Positions 54,081 through 63,794 of a stretch of DNA of 64,000 nucleotides are shown here, in pieces. The first letter of the stretch is position 1. Every line of letters begins with the position of its first letter. Below the pieces are notes generated by a model. The model was given only the letters and a program-made list of their open reading frames with translations. It made no database searches and was not told the DNA's origin. The position numbers were made by a program, and so were the translations under genes. Origin of the DNA: Pirellulaceae bacterium (lineage in GTDB: Bacteria > Planctomycetota > Planctomycetia > Pirellulales > Pirellulaceae); the NCBI GenBank assembly GCA_028280445.1, contig JANQLU010000021.1, forward strand, positions 21,195 to 85,194, in the 5' to 3' direction.

Positions 54081-55124
54081 TTGAACGCAACCCTGATTGA
54101 GATTGACGGATCGCAAGGCGAAGGTGGCGGGCAGATTGTGCGTTCGTCGTGTGCATTGAGTGCATTGACTGGTCAGGCATTCAAGATTTTCAACGTGCGC
54201 GCTGGACGAAAAAAGCCAGGACTGAAACGTCAGCATGTGACCGCCGTCAAAGCGGCCGCCCAAATTTGTTCAGCCGAGGTCAGCGGAGCGGAAATTGGCT
54301 CACATCAAATCGAGTTTTTTCCTGGCGAACTTGTTGCCGGCGAATTCCATTTCCGAATCAACTCGGCCGGAAGCTCAACCCTCGTGGCTCAGACCGTATT
54401 GCCTGCGCTGATGTTAGGTAGCCAACCGTCCCAACTATATTTCAGCGGCGGTACGCACAATATGATGGCGCCGCCGTTTGACTACCTGCAGCAAGTTTAC
54501 CTGCCGCTGGTGATGCGAATGGGACCTCAGTTTAAAACCAATTTGAAAAGCTACGGATTTTATCCAGTCGGAGGTGGCGAGTTTGTGATCAACGTTCAAC
54601 CGGTCGAACAACTTTCCGACCTGGAAATCTGTCAGCGCGGTGAATTGTCTTTTGAAGTTACAAGTATCGTTTCAAAGTTGCCGCTGGATATCGCAGCGCG
54701 TGAGTGCAAAAAAATTGAACGAACAGCCAAATGGAAAAACGCAAAATTTCAATCGATTGCCGTCGATAATTCACCGGGTCCCGGAAACGTCGTGATGATC
54801 AAAATGATCAGTGAGCAATTGAATGAGATTGTCACCGGGTTTGGACAACGCGGCGTCAAAGCGGAACATGTGGCACTGGGCGCCTATCGCGAAGCCAAGC
54901 AGTACATTGATACGCAAGTTCCTGTTGGACCCCATCTCGCAGATCAATTGTTGCTGCCAATGGGACTGGCGGCATCACAAGGTCAGTCCAGCCGGTTTTT
55001 GACTTCGGCGCTGACCGACCATAGCAAAACTCATATCGAGATTCTGAAGCGGTTTTTAGAGGTGAATATTTCGGTGTCAGAATTAGAGCAAGACAAATGG
55101 CTGGTCGAAGTTTCACCGCCTTAA
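54081..55124 (+). CDS. rtcA: RNA 3'-terminal phosphate cyclase
   Basis: RtcA converts RNA 3'-phosphates to 2',3'-cyclic phosphates with ATP. Family stretches are IDGSQGEGGGQIVRSSCAL at the start, LKRQHVTAVKAA, and KSYGFYPVGGGEF. The adenylated His is probably in LTDHSKTHIEIL near the C-terminus. The length of 347 is normal. The start codon is TTG, with AAGGAG eight bases upstream and the conserved motif following at once. The ligase RtcB and regulator RtcR that often accompany it are not in the window. Confidence 0.92.
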   Translation: MNATLIEIDGSQGEGGGQIVRSSCALSALTGQAFKIFNVRAGRKKPGLKRQHVTAVKAAAQICSAEVSGAEIGSHQIEFFPGELVAGEFHFRINSAGSSTLVAQTVLPALMLGSQPSQLYFSGGTHNMMAPPFDYLQQVYLPLVMRMGPQFKTNLKSYGFYPVGGGEFVINVQPVEQLSDLEICQRGELSFEVTSIVSKLPLDIAARECKKIERTAKWKNAKFQSIAVDNSPGPGNVVMIKMISEQLNEIVTGFGQRGVKAEHVALGAYREAKQYIDTQVPVGPHLADQLLLPMGLAASQGQSSRFLTSALTDHSKTHIEILKRFLEVNISVSELEQDKWLVEVSPP

Positions 55125-55338
55125 CTGCACTGAGTTTTTTGATGCCAATGCTCTGCCAGCTTGTTTTTACCGTCCACGTAAATCTCAGAAGTTAACCAAA
55201 ATTCCCAAAAATTTGAAAAAAATCAAACGCTTGTGAATCGAAAAACGACTTTTGTTTACCTGGTATTCGAAGATAATTTCAATTGCCGAACGAATAGCCC
55301 AACGTTGAAGTTGTTCAATCGCAGCGAAAGGAAATGTG

Positions 55339-56571
55339 ATGTTCAAAAAGGCTATCAAAATCAACTTGGCGTCTGCTCAGTTTCGCGAAAACGCATTTGA
55401 AGAGTTCACAAAAATGCGTGAAATGGGACCGTTGATTCGAGTCCAGTTGTCGATGATGGGCAAAGTCTGGATGACGACGACGTACGAAGGGGCGAACGAA
55501 GTCCTGCGCGATCACAGACGTTTTGTCCGCAACCCGGCGAACGCGGGGCGACGTTTTTATACAGGCATGCAGCTGATGATGCCGCGGATGATCAATACGC
55601 TGTCCAAAAATATGTTGGGGGCAGACGAACCGGACCATCGTCGTTTGCGTTCGCTGGTGGAAAAAGCGTTTGTCAAAGCAAACATTGATTCGTTGCACGA
55701 TCGATTGGTGGTTTTGGCGAACCAGCAATTGGACATCGCGGAACAAGTCGCACGGGACAATCACGGCCAGTTCGATTTCATCGAACATTTTGCTCGCCCG
55801 TTTCCGCTGACGGTCATCTGTGAATTGCTGGGGTTGCCCGACGAAGACCGTGTGAAATTCAAGAAGTGGTTTCGCGCGTTTACAGAAATCAGTTCGGTAT
55901 GGCAAATTTACAAAATACTGCCAGGGCTGAAAAAATGTATGAAGTATTTCCGTCAGCAGTTCGAAGACGTGCGCCAAAATCCTCGAGACGATTTGATCAC
56001 GGCATTGGTGCAGGCCGAAGAATCCGGCGACCGATTGAGTGACGAAGAGTTGTTGTCCATGGCAATGCTGTTGCTGTTGGCCGGTCACGAAACGACGGTG
56101 CACCTGATTGCGAGTGCGTTTTTGACTTTGTTTGAATTGCCGAAGCAGCGTCAGGCGTTGGTTCAAGACTGGTCAACGGTCGATGCGGTTGTCGAAGAAG
56201 TTTTGCGGTACGGGTCAGCCGTGCAATTTACCAAGCCACGTTTTGTTGCCGAGGATATGGAGTTTTGTGGAGAACACTTGAAGCGTGGCGAATTGGTCAT
56301 TGCTGGTCTTGCCGCCGGAAACTATGATCCAGCCGCATTCGAAGATCCCGGTGAGTTTCGTTTACATCGAAAGAACAAGCATTTAACATTTGGACTTGGT
56401 CCTCATGTTTGCCTCGGGTTGAAGTTAGCCAAGGCAGAAACGGAAGTTGCATTGCAGCAGACGTTGACACGCTGGCCTGAGCTTGAGCCTCAGTTCGATC
56501 CGCAGCATCCGGATTGGTCGAAACGGTTGGGATTCCGATCGTTGAAAACGATGATTGTAAAAACAAGTTAA
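55339..56571 (+). CDS. Cytochrome P450
   Basis: This soluble 410-residue bacterial P450 has the I-helix motif LAGHETTVH, the ExxR motif EEVLR and the heme-binding loop FGLGPHVCLG with the Cys thiolate at about residue 358. It oxidises a small hydrophobic molecule, with electrons from a ferredoxin or similar partner not seen here. ATG at 55339 is preferred (AAAGGA six bases upstream) over an in-frame GTG one codon before. The metzincin gene starts 12 bases after the stop, which suggests one transcript. Confidence 0.93.
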   Translation: MFKKAIKINLASAQFRENAFEEFTKMREMGPLIRVQLSMMGKVWMTTTYEGANEVLRDHRRFVRNPANAGRRFYTGMQLMMPRMINTLSKNMLGADEPDHRRLRSLVEKAFVKANIDSLHDRLVVLANQQLDIAEQVARDNHGQFDFIEHFARPFPLTVICELLGLPDEDRVKFKKWFRAFTEISSVWQIYKILPGLKKCMKYFRQQFEDVRQNPRDDLITALVQAEESGDRLSDEELLSMAMLLLLAGHETTVHLIASAFLTLFELPKQRQALVQDWSTVDAVVEEVLRYGSAVQFTKPRFVAEDMEFCGEHLKRGELVIAGLAAGNYDPAAFEDPGEFRLHRKNKHLTFGLGPHVCLGLKLAKAETEVALQQTLTRWPELEPQFDPQHPDWSKRLGFRSLKTMIVKTS

Positions 56572-56582
56572 CGGAAATATTG

Positions 56583-57839
56583 ATGATGTTTCGACTGACC
56601 GTATTTGTCGTGTTGCCGGTTTGGTTCATCGGTCTGGCCAGCCAATGCGCATTCGGACAAGACGGACAGGATTTCGTCGCTCCCGATAAAGTCAAAGTGC
56701 TGCCGATTTTTTTAGTGCCTGCCGATCAGGCCAAACCCACAAAAAAAGACTCAGCGTTTTTGATGCGGCATATGTATTGGGCGCAGCGACGGTATCGCCA
56801 AATGCTGAAAAACAAATCAACATTCGAGCTTGCCGCCGATGAACCGGTCGTGTACTCCAGCAAAAACAAACTTGAGTTTTACCGTCGTGCCCGCGAAAAC
56901 GGTGCTCCTGCGATCGTGAGCGAGGTGTTGAGTCATTTGAAATTGAATCGATACAACTGCCCGCACATCCTGTTGGTCGTGGTGATGAACGAACACGACC
57001 ATTTTCCGGTTGGCGGCGGGCGTCCGCTCAATGGCGGTATCAATACAGGCGGCGGTATCGTGCAATTGTCCAGTTACGCGATGAATCAAACTCCCAATTT
57101 TCAATCCACGGTGGAACACGAACTGGGGCACGCTTTTGGATTGCCGCATGTCGATGTTTACGGATACAGCATGCGAAAAAATGATTCGATCATGTCTTAC
57201 AATCCAGCCCATCACACCCGTGGTTTCAAGCCCAGTCGCAATCCCGGCAAATTGATTGACGAAGATTTGCGTGCCCTTGCGCTCAATGATCGAGTTTTTC
57301 CAAAGCTGGAATATCAGCCGACAAAAAAGAAATCGTTGAAACCCGTGGTTACGCTGGGCCCGATGAATTTGCCACAAAACGATTTGAAGGTTCGAGTGAC
57401 AACAACGTCCGGTGAAGCTTACAACAGCTCAACCAAGAACATTTTGCTCGGGCAAATTGATTCAAATAACAACGACGGAAAAATAACTTATAACCCGAAA
57501 ACGATGTGGCATTCCGGAAAAGGCCGCGAAGGTTGGGTGAAATTGAAACTGAGTTTTCCAGCGGAAATGGAACTCGATCAAATGAACATCTATACGCAAC
57601 ACAGCGGACGATTTCACATCGCCAATGCCATTCGAATTTCTGCCGGCAAAGGATCAAAACGGAAATTGGTCATCGAAAAACGTTTGGCCTCGGCAGATGA
57701 AACCGTCAAGTTTAAGTCAACGAAGTCTCAAGAATGGACTATTGAATTGAAATCGGGTGATCGTGAGTCCGTTGTCGTACGTGGGATTCGCCTGTTTTCC
57801 AAAAGCCGCGAATTGTTCCCATCGTTTTTGAATAAATGA
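56583..57839 (+). CDS. Secreted metzincin-like metalloprotease
   Basis: The product is about 418 residues with a signal peptide (VFVVLPVWFIGLASQCAFG). The zinc site HELGHAFGLPH (starting about residue 179) is the extended HExxHxxGxxH of metzincins, and SIMSYN downstream is the Met-turn. The C-terminal ~170 residues (LDQMNIYTQHSGRFHIAN, NAIRISAGKGSKRK) look like a carbohydrate- or cell-binding beta-sandwich of the F5/8 type; this is inference. It is probably exported to cut proteins outside the cell. It follows the P450 gene closely. Confidence 0.85.
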   Translation: MMFRLTVFVVLPVWFIGLASQCAFGQDGQDFVAPDKVKVLPIFLVPADQAKPTKKDSAFLMRHMYWAQRRYRQMLKNKSTFELAADEPVVYSSKNKLEFYRRARENGAPAIVSEVLSHLKLNRYNCPHILLVVVMNEHDHFPVGGGRPLNGGINTGGGIVQLSSYAMNQTPNFQSTVEHELGHAFGLPHVDVYGYSMRKNDSIMSYNPAHHTRGFKPSRNPGKLIDEDLRALALNDRVFPKLEYQPTKKKSLKPVVTLGPMNLPQNDLKVRVTTTSGEAYNSSTKNILLGQIDSNNNDGKITYNPKTMWHSGKGREGWVKLKLSFPAEMELDQMNIYTQHSGRFHIANAIRISAGKGSKRKLVIEKRLASADETVKFKSTKSQEWTIELKSGDRESVVVRGIRLFSKSRELFPSFLNK

Positions 57840-57840
57840 T

Positions 57841-58040
57841 TGGGAGGGCGAGGCTCCTGCCGAGCCGTTTTGGGGCAAGCTCTCATCTATGGGCAAAGCC
57901 ATTGTTAGCGTCTTGCCGCTCACAGGATCAGACTCCTGCCGAGTCGAAGTGTATTGACGATGGATGCCGCATCGGCTCGGCAGGAGCCTCGCCCTCCCCA
58001 GGAGCCTCGCCCTCCCAAAACCTCGCCTTCCCAAAACCTG
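57841..58040. repeat. Family F palindromes with an embedded family A half
   Basis: GGCGAGGCTCCTGCCGAGCC-type arms (family F) face each other at about 57846-57867 and 57970-58000, followed by two shorter direct copies up to about 58035. A family A right arm (57905-57923) lies between them. They fill the gap between two convergent genes. Confidence 0.8.
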
Positions 58041-58046
58041 CCCTTT

Positions 58047-60191
58047 CTACTCCACACCCATTTCTTTTAACAAATGGTTGGCGCCATAAACTTTGCCGGT
58101 AATCCACAGCACGTAGCGGATATCAACACCGATCGAACGGCTGTAATCTTTGTTCCAGGCAAAATCGTTGATGGTGGCTTCGAACGCGCGATCAAAATTG
58201 ACGCCGACCAACTCACCTTTGGCGTTGAGAATCGGACTGCCTGAATTTCCGCCGGTCGTGTCCGTACTATACAAAATCGCAACCGGAACCTGCCCGGTTT
58301 TGGGGTGTGTGAATTTCCCAAAATCTTTCTTGGCATACATGTCAAGAATTTTCTGCGGCGTGACAAACGGTTCTTTGCCGGTCGTTTTATCAATCACGCC
58401 TTTCAGTGTGGTAATCGGAGTCTTGATCACACCGTCTTCGGGAGAGTAACGTCGGACGCGGCCAAAAGTCATTCGTAGCGTCGCGTTGGCATCGGGAACG
58501 AAATCGGTTCGCATAAATTCCGCTTTAACTTCGATCAGCGATCCGTAAAGCTGTCCGAGTTTACCTTCGCGCTCTTTGTTTTTTTCGCGCAGCCGTTTGT
58601 ATTCCGGATAGAGTTGAACGACGATTTTAATCATCGCGTCATCCGACGCTGCCAGCTGCTTGGGCGTCATTTGCAGAAATTTTTTGACGGCATCTTCATC
58701 GTGCATTTTTGAATTGTTGAACAAGCGATCGATCACTTGGTCGACGGCGAACGCATCGCTGTTCAATTGTTTGAGAAATGCGACGTTTTTGATTTCTTCT
58801 TTATGGTTCGCCAAGCGTTTGAGCATTCCGTGGAGCATTCGTTTGTCGGTCGGGACATGGAGATCCCGTTGAGCCAACATCATCCGGCGAACAGTTTGGT
58901 CGATATTCCGATCCATGTATCGCGATTCACGATCGATATCGGGGCGTTGGCGTTCGACGGCGGCGTCATAAATGGTGAACGCGAAATTGAGACTGCGACA
59001 AGCGTTAACTAGATTGGCAACATCATTTTCGTAGGGCGCCGCTTGGGCCATTTCAGCGTAAACCCCTGCGATATCGTCCAGCAAGCTACCGTATTTTTGT
59101 TTGCGATCAGAATCGGATTCGATAAATTTTTGCAGCTTCGCTTCTTGTGCCATTCTCGCTTCGACCAGCTGTTTGCGAGCCAACCCTTTTAGCTGCCCGC
59201 GCGAGCGTTTTTCAACATTGGCCAGCGACCTGGATCGCGACGAATGTTTCAGTGCCACGGCGCGATTGTTTGCCCCGGTTGCTTCCATCTCACGGATTTG
59301 CCATTGATAGAGATCAACGATGTAGGGCAACCGAACATTTTTTTCGTATTCCAAAAATGCTGCTGTTTTGTGTCGCGAAGTACGACCGGGGTATCCGAGG
59401 AGAAAGACAAAATCTTCTTCATCCACACCGCGACTACTGACTTTGATATGCCGTTTGGGTTTGTAGGGCACATTTTCTTTAGCGTAAGTCGCCGTAGAAC
59501 CGTCGGGAGCCACATACGCGCGCATCAATGAAAAATCGCCAGTGTGTCGCGGCCATTCCCAATTGTCGACATCGCCGCCAAAATTTCCCACCGACGATGG
59601 CGGCGCAAAAACCAGGCGGACATCACGAATGTAGGTATATAAAAACAACACGTAAGTCTTGCCGGTAAACATCTCGGCCACTTCGGCACGCTTGCCAGGA
59701 TTTTTGGCTTCTGCCGCTTGTTCCAATTCCTTGCGTCGTTTTGAAATGGCCTTGGTTCGATCCGCCGAACTCATGGTGGGTTTGACAACACTCAAAACAT
59801 CTTTGGAAACGTCGCGATACGATTCTGTGATGCGAACGGTATATCCTTTGGCTGGAATTTCAGCGGTTTGTGTTTTCGCTTGAAACCCGTCCTTCAAATA
59901 ATCTTTGTCCGGCGAACTGGCCGACTGAATGGCGCGGTAGGCACAGTGATGATTCGTGATGATCAAACCATTGGGAGATACGAACGAACCAGTACATCCA
60001 TTCACTCGACAAATGCCATCGATCAAACTGATTTTGTTGGGGTCGTAAATATCCGACGGATCGATTTCCAACCCTTTGGCTTTCAAATTCAAACGACCGA
60101 TCTCGCTGATCGGGTACATCCCTTCTTCGGCATCTGCGAAAAAGGTGGAGCAGGCAAGCAGCACGACGGACAGCAGCAATGATTTTTTCAT
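58047..60191 (-). CDS. S46-family dipeptidyl peptidase, DPP11-like
   Basis: The 714-residue product has a signal peptide (LLLSVVLLACSTFFADA). The triad is His in TNHHCAYRAIQ, Asp in FGGDVDNWEWPRHTGD and Ser in GGNSGSPIL. The residue 18 places after the Ser is Arg (VNFDRAF), the DPP11 signature for dipeptides with Asp or Glu at the second position. It probably complements the DPP7-like enzyme at 51897-53945 in breaking down imported peptides. It is transcribed divergently from the phoD-like gene. Confidence 0.9.
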   Translation of the reverse strand: MKKSLLLSVVLLACSTFFADAEEGMYPISEIGRLNLKAKGLEIDPSDIYDPNKISLIDGICRVNGCTGSFVSPNGLIITNHHCAYRAIQSASSPDKDYLKDGFQAKTQTAEIPAKGYTVRITESYRDVSKDVLSVVKPTMSSADRTKAISKRRKELEQAAEAKNPGKRAEVAEMFTGKTYVLFLYTYIRDVRLVFAPPSSVGNFGGDVDNWEWPRHTGDFSLMRAYVAPDGSTATYAKENVPYKPKRHIKVSSRGVDEEDFVFLLGYPGRTSRHKTAAFLEYEKNVRLPYIVDLYQWQIREMEATGANNRAVALKHSSRSRSLANVEKRSRGQLKGLARKQLVEARMAQEAKLQKFIESDSDRKQKYGSLLDDIAGVYAEMAQAAPYENDVANLVNACRSLNFAFTIYDAAVERQRPDIDRESRYMDRNIDQTVRRMMLAQRDLHVPTDKRMLHGMLKRLANHKEEIKNVAFLKQLNSDAFAVDQVIDRLFNNSKMHDEDAVKKFLQMTPKQLAASDDAMIKIVVQLYPEYKRLREKNKEREGKLGQLYGSLIEVKAEFMRTDFVPDANATLRMTFGRVRRYSPEDGVIKTPITTLKGVIDKTTGKEPFVTPQKILDMYAKKDFGKFTHPKTGQVPVAILYSTDTTGGNSGSPILNAKGELVGVNFDRAFEATINDFAWNKDYSRSIGVDIRYVLWITGKVYGANHLLKEMGVE

Positions 60192-60255
60192 GATGGTATT
60201 CCAACAACTCGATGATGTTCCTCAGGCCCCAATTTAACGGACAATTCAGCGAGTT

Positions 60256-60286
60256 TCTACAAGTCTGAAAACGGGCCTTTTGTCAA
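60256..60286 (-). promoter_or_regulatory. Candidate promoter of the DPP11-like gene
   Basis: On the minus strand, a consensus TTGACA (60281-60286) is followed after about 18-19 bases by TTGTAGA, a poor -10. It lies about 65 bases before the ATG. Support is the -35 match alone. Confidence 0.35.
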
Positions 60287-60396
60287 CACGATCGTGTTCG
60301 GCAGTTTCAAAGGCGGCGCGAAACTCGCTATAGTGTTGGTAGAAAATGTGTTCCCACCCCGATCCCGTCCTAGTCATTTGTAGTGAGAGACATCAA

Positions 60397-61506
60397 ATGA
60401 AATTGATCATTCGTGCTTTGTTGATAGTTGGTGTTGTTAGCATGGCCACAAATATGACGTTGTGCCGCGCCCAGGAAAAATCAGACACCGGCAAACCCAA
60501 AATCCTGGGTGTCGATTCCATTCGCGGGTTGCCTGTTCGAATCGCATTTGGTTCCTGCAGTCATCAAGACAAAAAACAGCCCGTGTTGGAAACGGTCGTA
60601 AAACAAAAACCCGATTTGTTTGTCTATTTAGGGGACAACATTTACGGCGATACGAAAAACATGAAAATACTGCAGCGTAAATACGATAAACTCGGTGCCA
60701 AGGCAGAGTTCAAAAATTTGAGAGCTCACGTAGCGGTGTTGTCAGTCTGGGATGATCACGACTACGGTTGGAACGATGCCGGAAAAGAATACGAATTCAA
60801 AGCGGAGTCGAAAGCCATTTTTATGGATTTCTGGAAAGTGCCTAAAGACAGCCCGCGACGAAAGCACGATGGCATTTACGGTTCTCACAAATTTTCGGCG
60901 GACGGAAAAACGCTGCAGGTGATTTTGCTGGATACCAGGACATTTCGAGACCCGCTCAAACGAGTCAAAAAACCGATTGCCAAAGGTTCCAAATTCAAAA
61001 ACGCTTATCAACCAGACGACAATGAGAAAAAATCGTTTCTTGGGGAGGCGCAATGGAAATGGCTTGAAAAAACGCTTCGGGAAAAAGCGGATTTGCGCAT
61101 CATTTGTTCGTCAATTCAGTTTGGCCATGAGTACAACGGCTGGGAGTCATGGACAAATTTTCCCAAGCAGCAGAAAAAAATGATTGATTTAATTCGAAAA
61201 ACGAAAGCAAACGGAGTCATGTTTATTTCGGGAGATGTGCATTGGGCGGAAATTTCAAAGCGTGAGTTTGAGAACCAATATCCACTGTATGATGTGACCG
61301 CCAGCGGCATTACCCAGGATTGGCACAATGTCGAACCCAATAAATTTCGTGTCGGGAAACCGTATCGCAAAAATCACTTTGGCATGATTGAAGTTGATTG
61401 GAAGAAAACGGACCCGGCGATCACATTGAAAATCATCGATGTTCATGGGAAAACTCAGATCGAACATAAACTCGATTTGTCCCGGTTAAATCATCAAACG
61501 CCATGA
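60397..61506 (+). CDS. PhoD-like metallophosphatase
   Basis: The product is about 369 residues with a signal peptide (ALLIVGVVSMATNMTLCRA). Metal-binding motifs of the PhoD family are visible: AFGSCSHQ, YLGDNIYGD, WDDHDYGWND and SGDVHWAEIS. It probably hydrolyses phosphodiesters or phosphomonoesters outside the inner membrane with Fe/Ca. The start at 60397 is chosen because the signal peptide follows; GAGAGA lies upstream. Its TGA overlaps the ATG of zwf (ATGA), so the two are coupled although one product is exported and the other is cytoplasmic. Confidence 0.88.
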   Translation: MKLIIRALLIVGVVSMATNMTLCRAQEKSDTGKPKILGVDSIRGLPVRIAFGSCSHQDKKQPVLETVVKQKPDLFVYLGDNIYGDTKNMKILQRKYDKLGAKAEFKNLRAHVAVLSVWDDHDYGWNDAGKEYEFKAESKAIFMDFWKVPKDSPRRKHDGIYGSHKFSADGKTLQVILLDTRTFRDPLKRVKKPIAKGSKFKNAYQPDDNEKKSFLGEAQWKWLEKTLREKADLRIICSSIQFGHEYNGWESWTNFPKQQKKMIDLIRKTKANGVMFISGDVHWAEISKREFENQYPLYDVTASGITQDWHNVEPNKFRVGKPYRKNHFGMIEVDWKKTDPAITLKIIDVHGKTQIEHKLDLSRLNHQTP

Positions 61507-63071
61507 ACACCGCTACAGAAATCCAGGTCAAAGATGAAATCTTGACCCATGAAATCGACCCTCATATCTTTGTGATTTTTGGTGCGTCCGGCGATCTGTC
61601 CAGACGCAAATTGATTCCAGCCATTTTTGATTTGTTCGACGGCGGACATTTACCAGACGGTTTCGCATTGTTGGGCATTAGCCGCAGCAAAATGTCGGAT
61701 GACGATTTTCGCGATCGCGTTTTCGAAAACAACGAGCATCTCGATCTTTCGTCAGTTTCCAGCGATGCGAAAGAAGAGTTTGCTCAGCGGTTGTTTTACC
61801 AGTCGATCGATACACTCAATGCTGCTGACTACGCCACTGTGGCGACGCGACTCGCGGAAATTGAGCAACAGTTCAAAACTGGCGGCAATTGCATTTTTTA
61901 TCTTTCGACGCCGCCGTCGTTGTATGCCAGGATTCCGGAATTTTTAGCCGCCGAACATTTGAACTGTACAGAAAACGGTTGGCGGCGTCTGGTTGTTGAA
62001 AAACCGTTCGGATACGATTTGCAATCCGCGCAGCAGTTGAATCGAGATTTGAAACAGTATTTTGACGAGGACCAGATTTATCGGATCGATCATTACCTCG
62101 GCAAAGAGACTGTTCAAAATTTGTTGGTGACGCGTTTTGCAAACAGCATTTTTGAACCGTTGTGGAATCACAATTACATCCACCATGTCGAAATTACGTC
62201 GGCCGAAGACATTGGCGTCGGATCGCGAGGTGGATATTACGATAAATCCGGCGCACTGCGTGACATGTTGCAAAATCATTTGATGCAGGTTGTCGCACAC
62301 GTTGCCATGGAGCCGCCAATCGCGCCAAATGCGACAGCGATTCGCAACGAAAAAGTGAAATTGTTTCAGTCGTTGCGGCCGATCGCCGAATCCGACGTTG
62401 CAAAATACGCCATCCGGGGACAGTATTTGCCGTCGACCATTCGCGGCGAAAAAGTCAAAGGCTACCGTGAAGAGGACGGGGTTGCTGCAGAATCTAAAAC
62501 GGAAACTTACGCTGCACTGGAGTTTTATATCGACAATTGGCGTTGGGCGGATGTTCCGTTTTATATTCGCACGGGAAAACGTCTGCCGACGCGGGTAGCC
62601 GAAATCACAATTACTTTTAAAAAACCGCCGCACACTTTGTTTCGGCGTGAAAGTCATATTCTCAGAACCAACAACCAGTTAGTTATCCGCATTCAACCCG
62701 ACGAAGGAATCGTTCTCAAATTCGGGATGAAGGTGCCCGGCGAAGGATTCAAAGTGAACGATGTCGGCATGGATTTTCGCTATTCAGAACTCGCGGAAAA
62801 AGATGTGGTCAACGCTTACGAAAGACTGCTGCTGGATTGTATGAAAGGTGACGCGACGTTGTATGCACATGGCGACAGCGTCGAATACTGTTGGGAATTC
62901 GTTGATCCGATTTTGGCAGCTTGGGAAAATGACCCGTCGATCAAAATTTACGGATACCCAGCAGGAACGTGGGGCCCGGAACTTGCCGATGGTTTGATCA
63001 AAGATTCCGAGTTGACTTGGCGAAACCCCTGCCGCAATTTGACCAATGAAGATTCGTTTTGTGAGTTGTAG
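61503..63071 (+). CDS. zwf: Glucose-6-phosphate 1-dehydrogenase
   Basis: Zwf oxidises glucose-6-phosphate to 6-phosphogluconolactone with NADP, the entry to the oxidative pentose phosphate and Entner-Doudoroff routes. The nucleotide motif FGASGDLSRRKLIPAIF lies near the N-terminus, the active-site RIDHYLGKE in the middle, and VEKPFGYD precedes it. The length of 522 is normal. It overlaps the phoD-like gene by four bases, and its TAG is immediately followed by the ATG of pgl. Confidence 0.97.
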   Translation: MNTATEIQVKDEILTHEIDPHIFVIFGASGDLSRRKLIPAIFDLFDGGHLPDGFALLGISRSKMSDDDFRDRVFENNEHLDLSSVSSDAKEEFAQRLFYQSIDTLNAADYATVATRLAEIEQQFKTGGNCIFYLSTPPSLYARIPEFLAAEHLNCTENGWRRLVVEKPFGYDLQSAQQLNRDLKQYFDEDQIYRIDHYLGKETVQNLLVTRFANSIFEPLWNHNYIHHVEITSAEDIGVGSRGGYYDKSGALRDMLQNHLMQVVAHVAMEPPIAPNATAIRNEKVKLFQSLRPIAESDVAKYAIRGQYLPSTIRGEKVKGYREEDGVAAESKTETYAALEFYIDNWRWADVPFYIRTGKRLPTRVAEITITFKKPPHTLFRRESHILRTNNQLVIRIQPDEGIVLKFGMKVPGEGFKVNDVGMDFRYSELAEKDVVNAYERLLLDCMKGDATLYAHGDSVEYCWEFVDPILAAWENDPSIKIYGYPAGTWGPELADGLIKDSELTWRNPCRNLTNEDSFCEL

Positions 63072-63794
63072 ATGATGACTGCATCGGAAATCAAAATCTT
63101 TGACGACCCATTGGCCGTTGCCCAGGGATTGACGGACGACGTTGTTGCCGTGCTGGAAAATCAAAATACGATTCATTTCGCGCTGTCAGGTGGGAGCACA
63201 CCGCAAGTTTTATTTAAACTTTGGGCCGACCAGTTTGCGACGAAAATCGATTGGTCAAAAATTCATTTTTGGTGGAGCGACGAGCGTTGTGTGCCACCGG
63301 ATGACCCTGAAAGTAATTTTGGCGTTGTCCAGCAATTGCTGTTTTCGCGCATTTCGATTCCCGAATCGAACATCCATCGGATGCGAGGAGAATCTAATCC
63401 CGAGGCCGAGGCCGCGCGATACGGCGAACAATTGCGTCAGCATTTGCCAATCGAAAACGGTCGTCCAGCTTTCGATATTGTGATGCTGGGAATGGGAGGC
63501 GACGGACACACTGCTTCGATATTTCCACATCAAATGGAGTTGCTCGATGCGGAATCCGACTGTGCTGTTGCTGTTCACCCGGATTCCGGTCAACGCCGAA
63601 TCACCTTAACCGGCCCGGTTTTAAACAACGCGAGGCTTGTCGCGTTCTTGATCACTGGAGAGGGTAAGCGTGAAATGACAAAAACGATTCTCAATGGCCA
63701 TGAGGATTCAAGGTTGTATCCAACGGCATGGATCAAACCGGTTGGTCAGTTGAATTTTTATCTCGATCGTGCGGCGGCAGGAAACCTGACGTAG
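63072..63794 (+). CDS. pgl: 6-phosphogluconolactonase
   Basis: This 240-residue DevB-type lactonase hydrolyses the product of Zwf. Family motifs are HFALSGGSTPQVLF, FWWSDERCVPPDDPESNFG, and MLGMGGDGHTASIFP. It begins at the base after the zwf stop, so the two are translationally coupled. The stop TAG (63792-63794) is the first three bases of a family B repeat, so the last residues (NLT) are set by that insertion. Confidence 0.95.
   Translation: MMTASEIKIFDDPLAVAQGLTDDVVAVLENQNTIHFALSGGSTPQVLFKLWADQFATKIDWSKIHFWWSDERCVPPDDPESNFGVVQQLLFSRISIPESNIHRMRGESNPEAEAARYGEQLRQHLPIENGRPAFDIVMLGMGGDGHTASIFPHQMELLDAESDCAVAVHPDSGQRRITLTGPVLNNARLVAFLITGEGKREMTKTILNGHEDSRLYPTAWIKPVGQLNFYLDRAAAGNLT

Noticed and set aside
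54081..55124. Complete RNA repair operon
   Set aside because: RtcA is clear, but RtcB and RtcR are absent from both sides.
55315..56166. Minus-strand open frame of 283 codons
   Set aside because: It is antisense to the P450 gene and rich in His, Gln and Arg as expected for a shadow frame.
61944..62657. Minus-strand open frame of 237 codons
   Set aside because: It is antisense to zwf, which is certain from its active-site motif.
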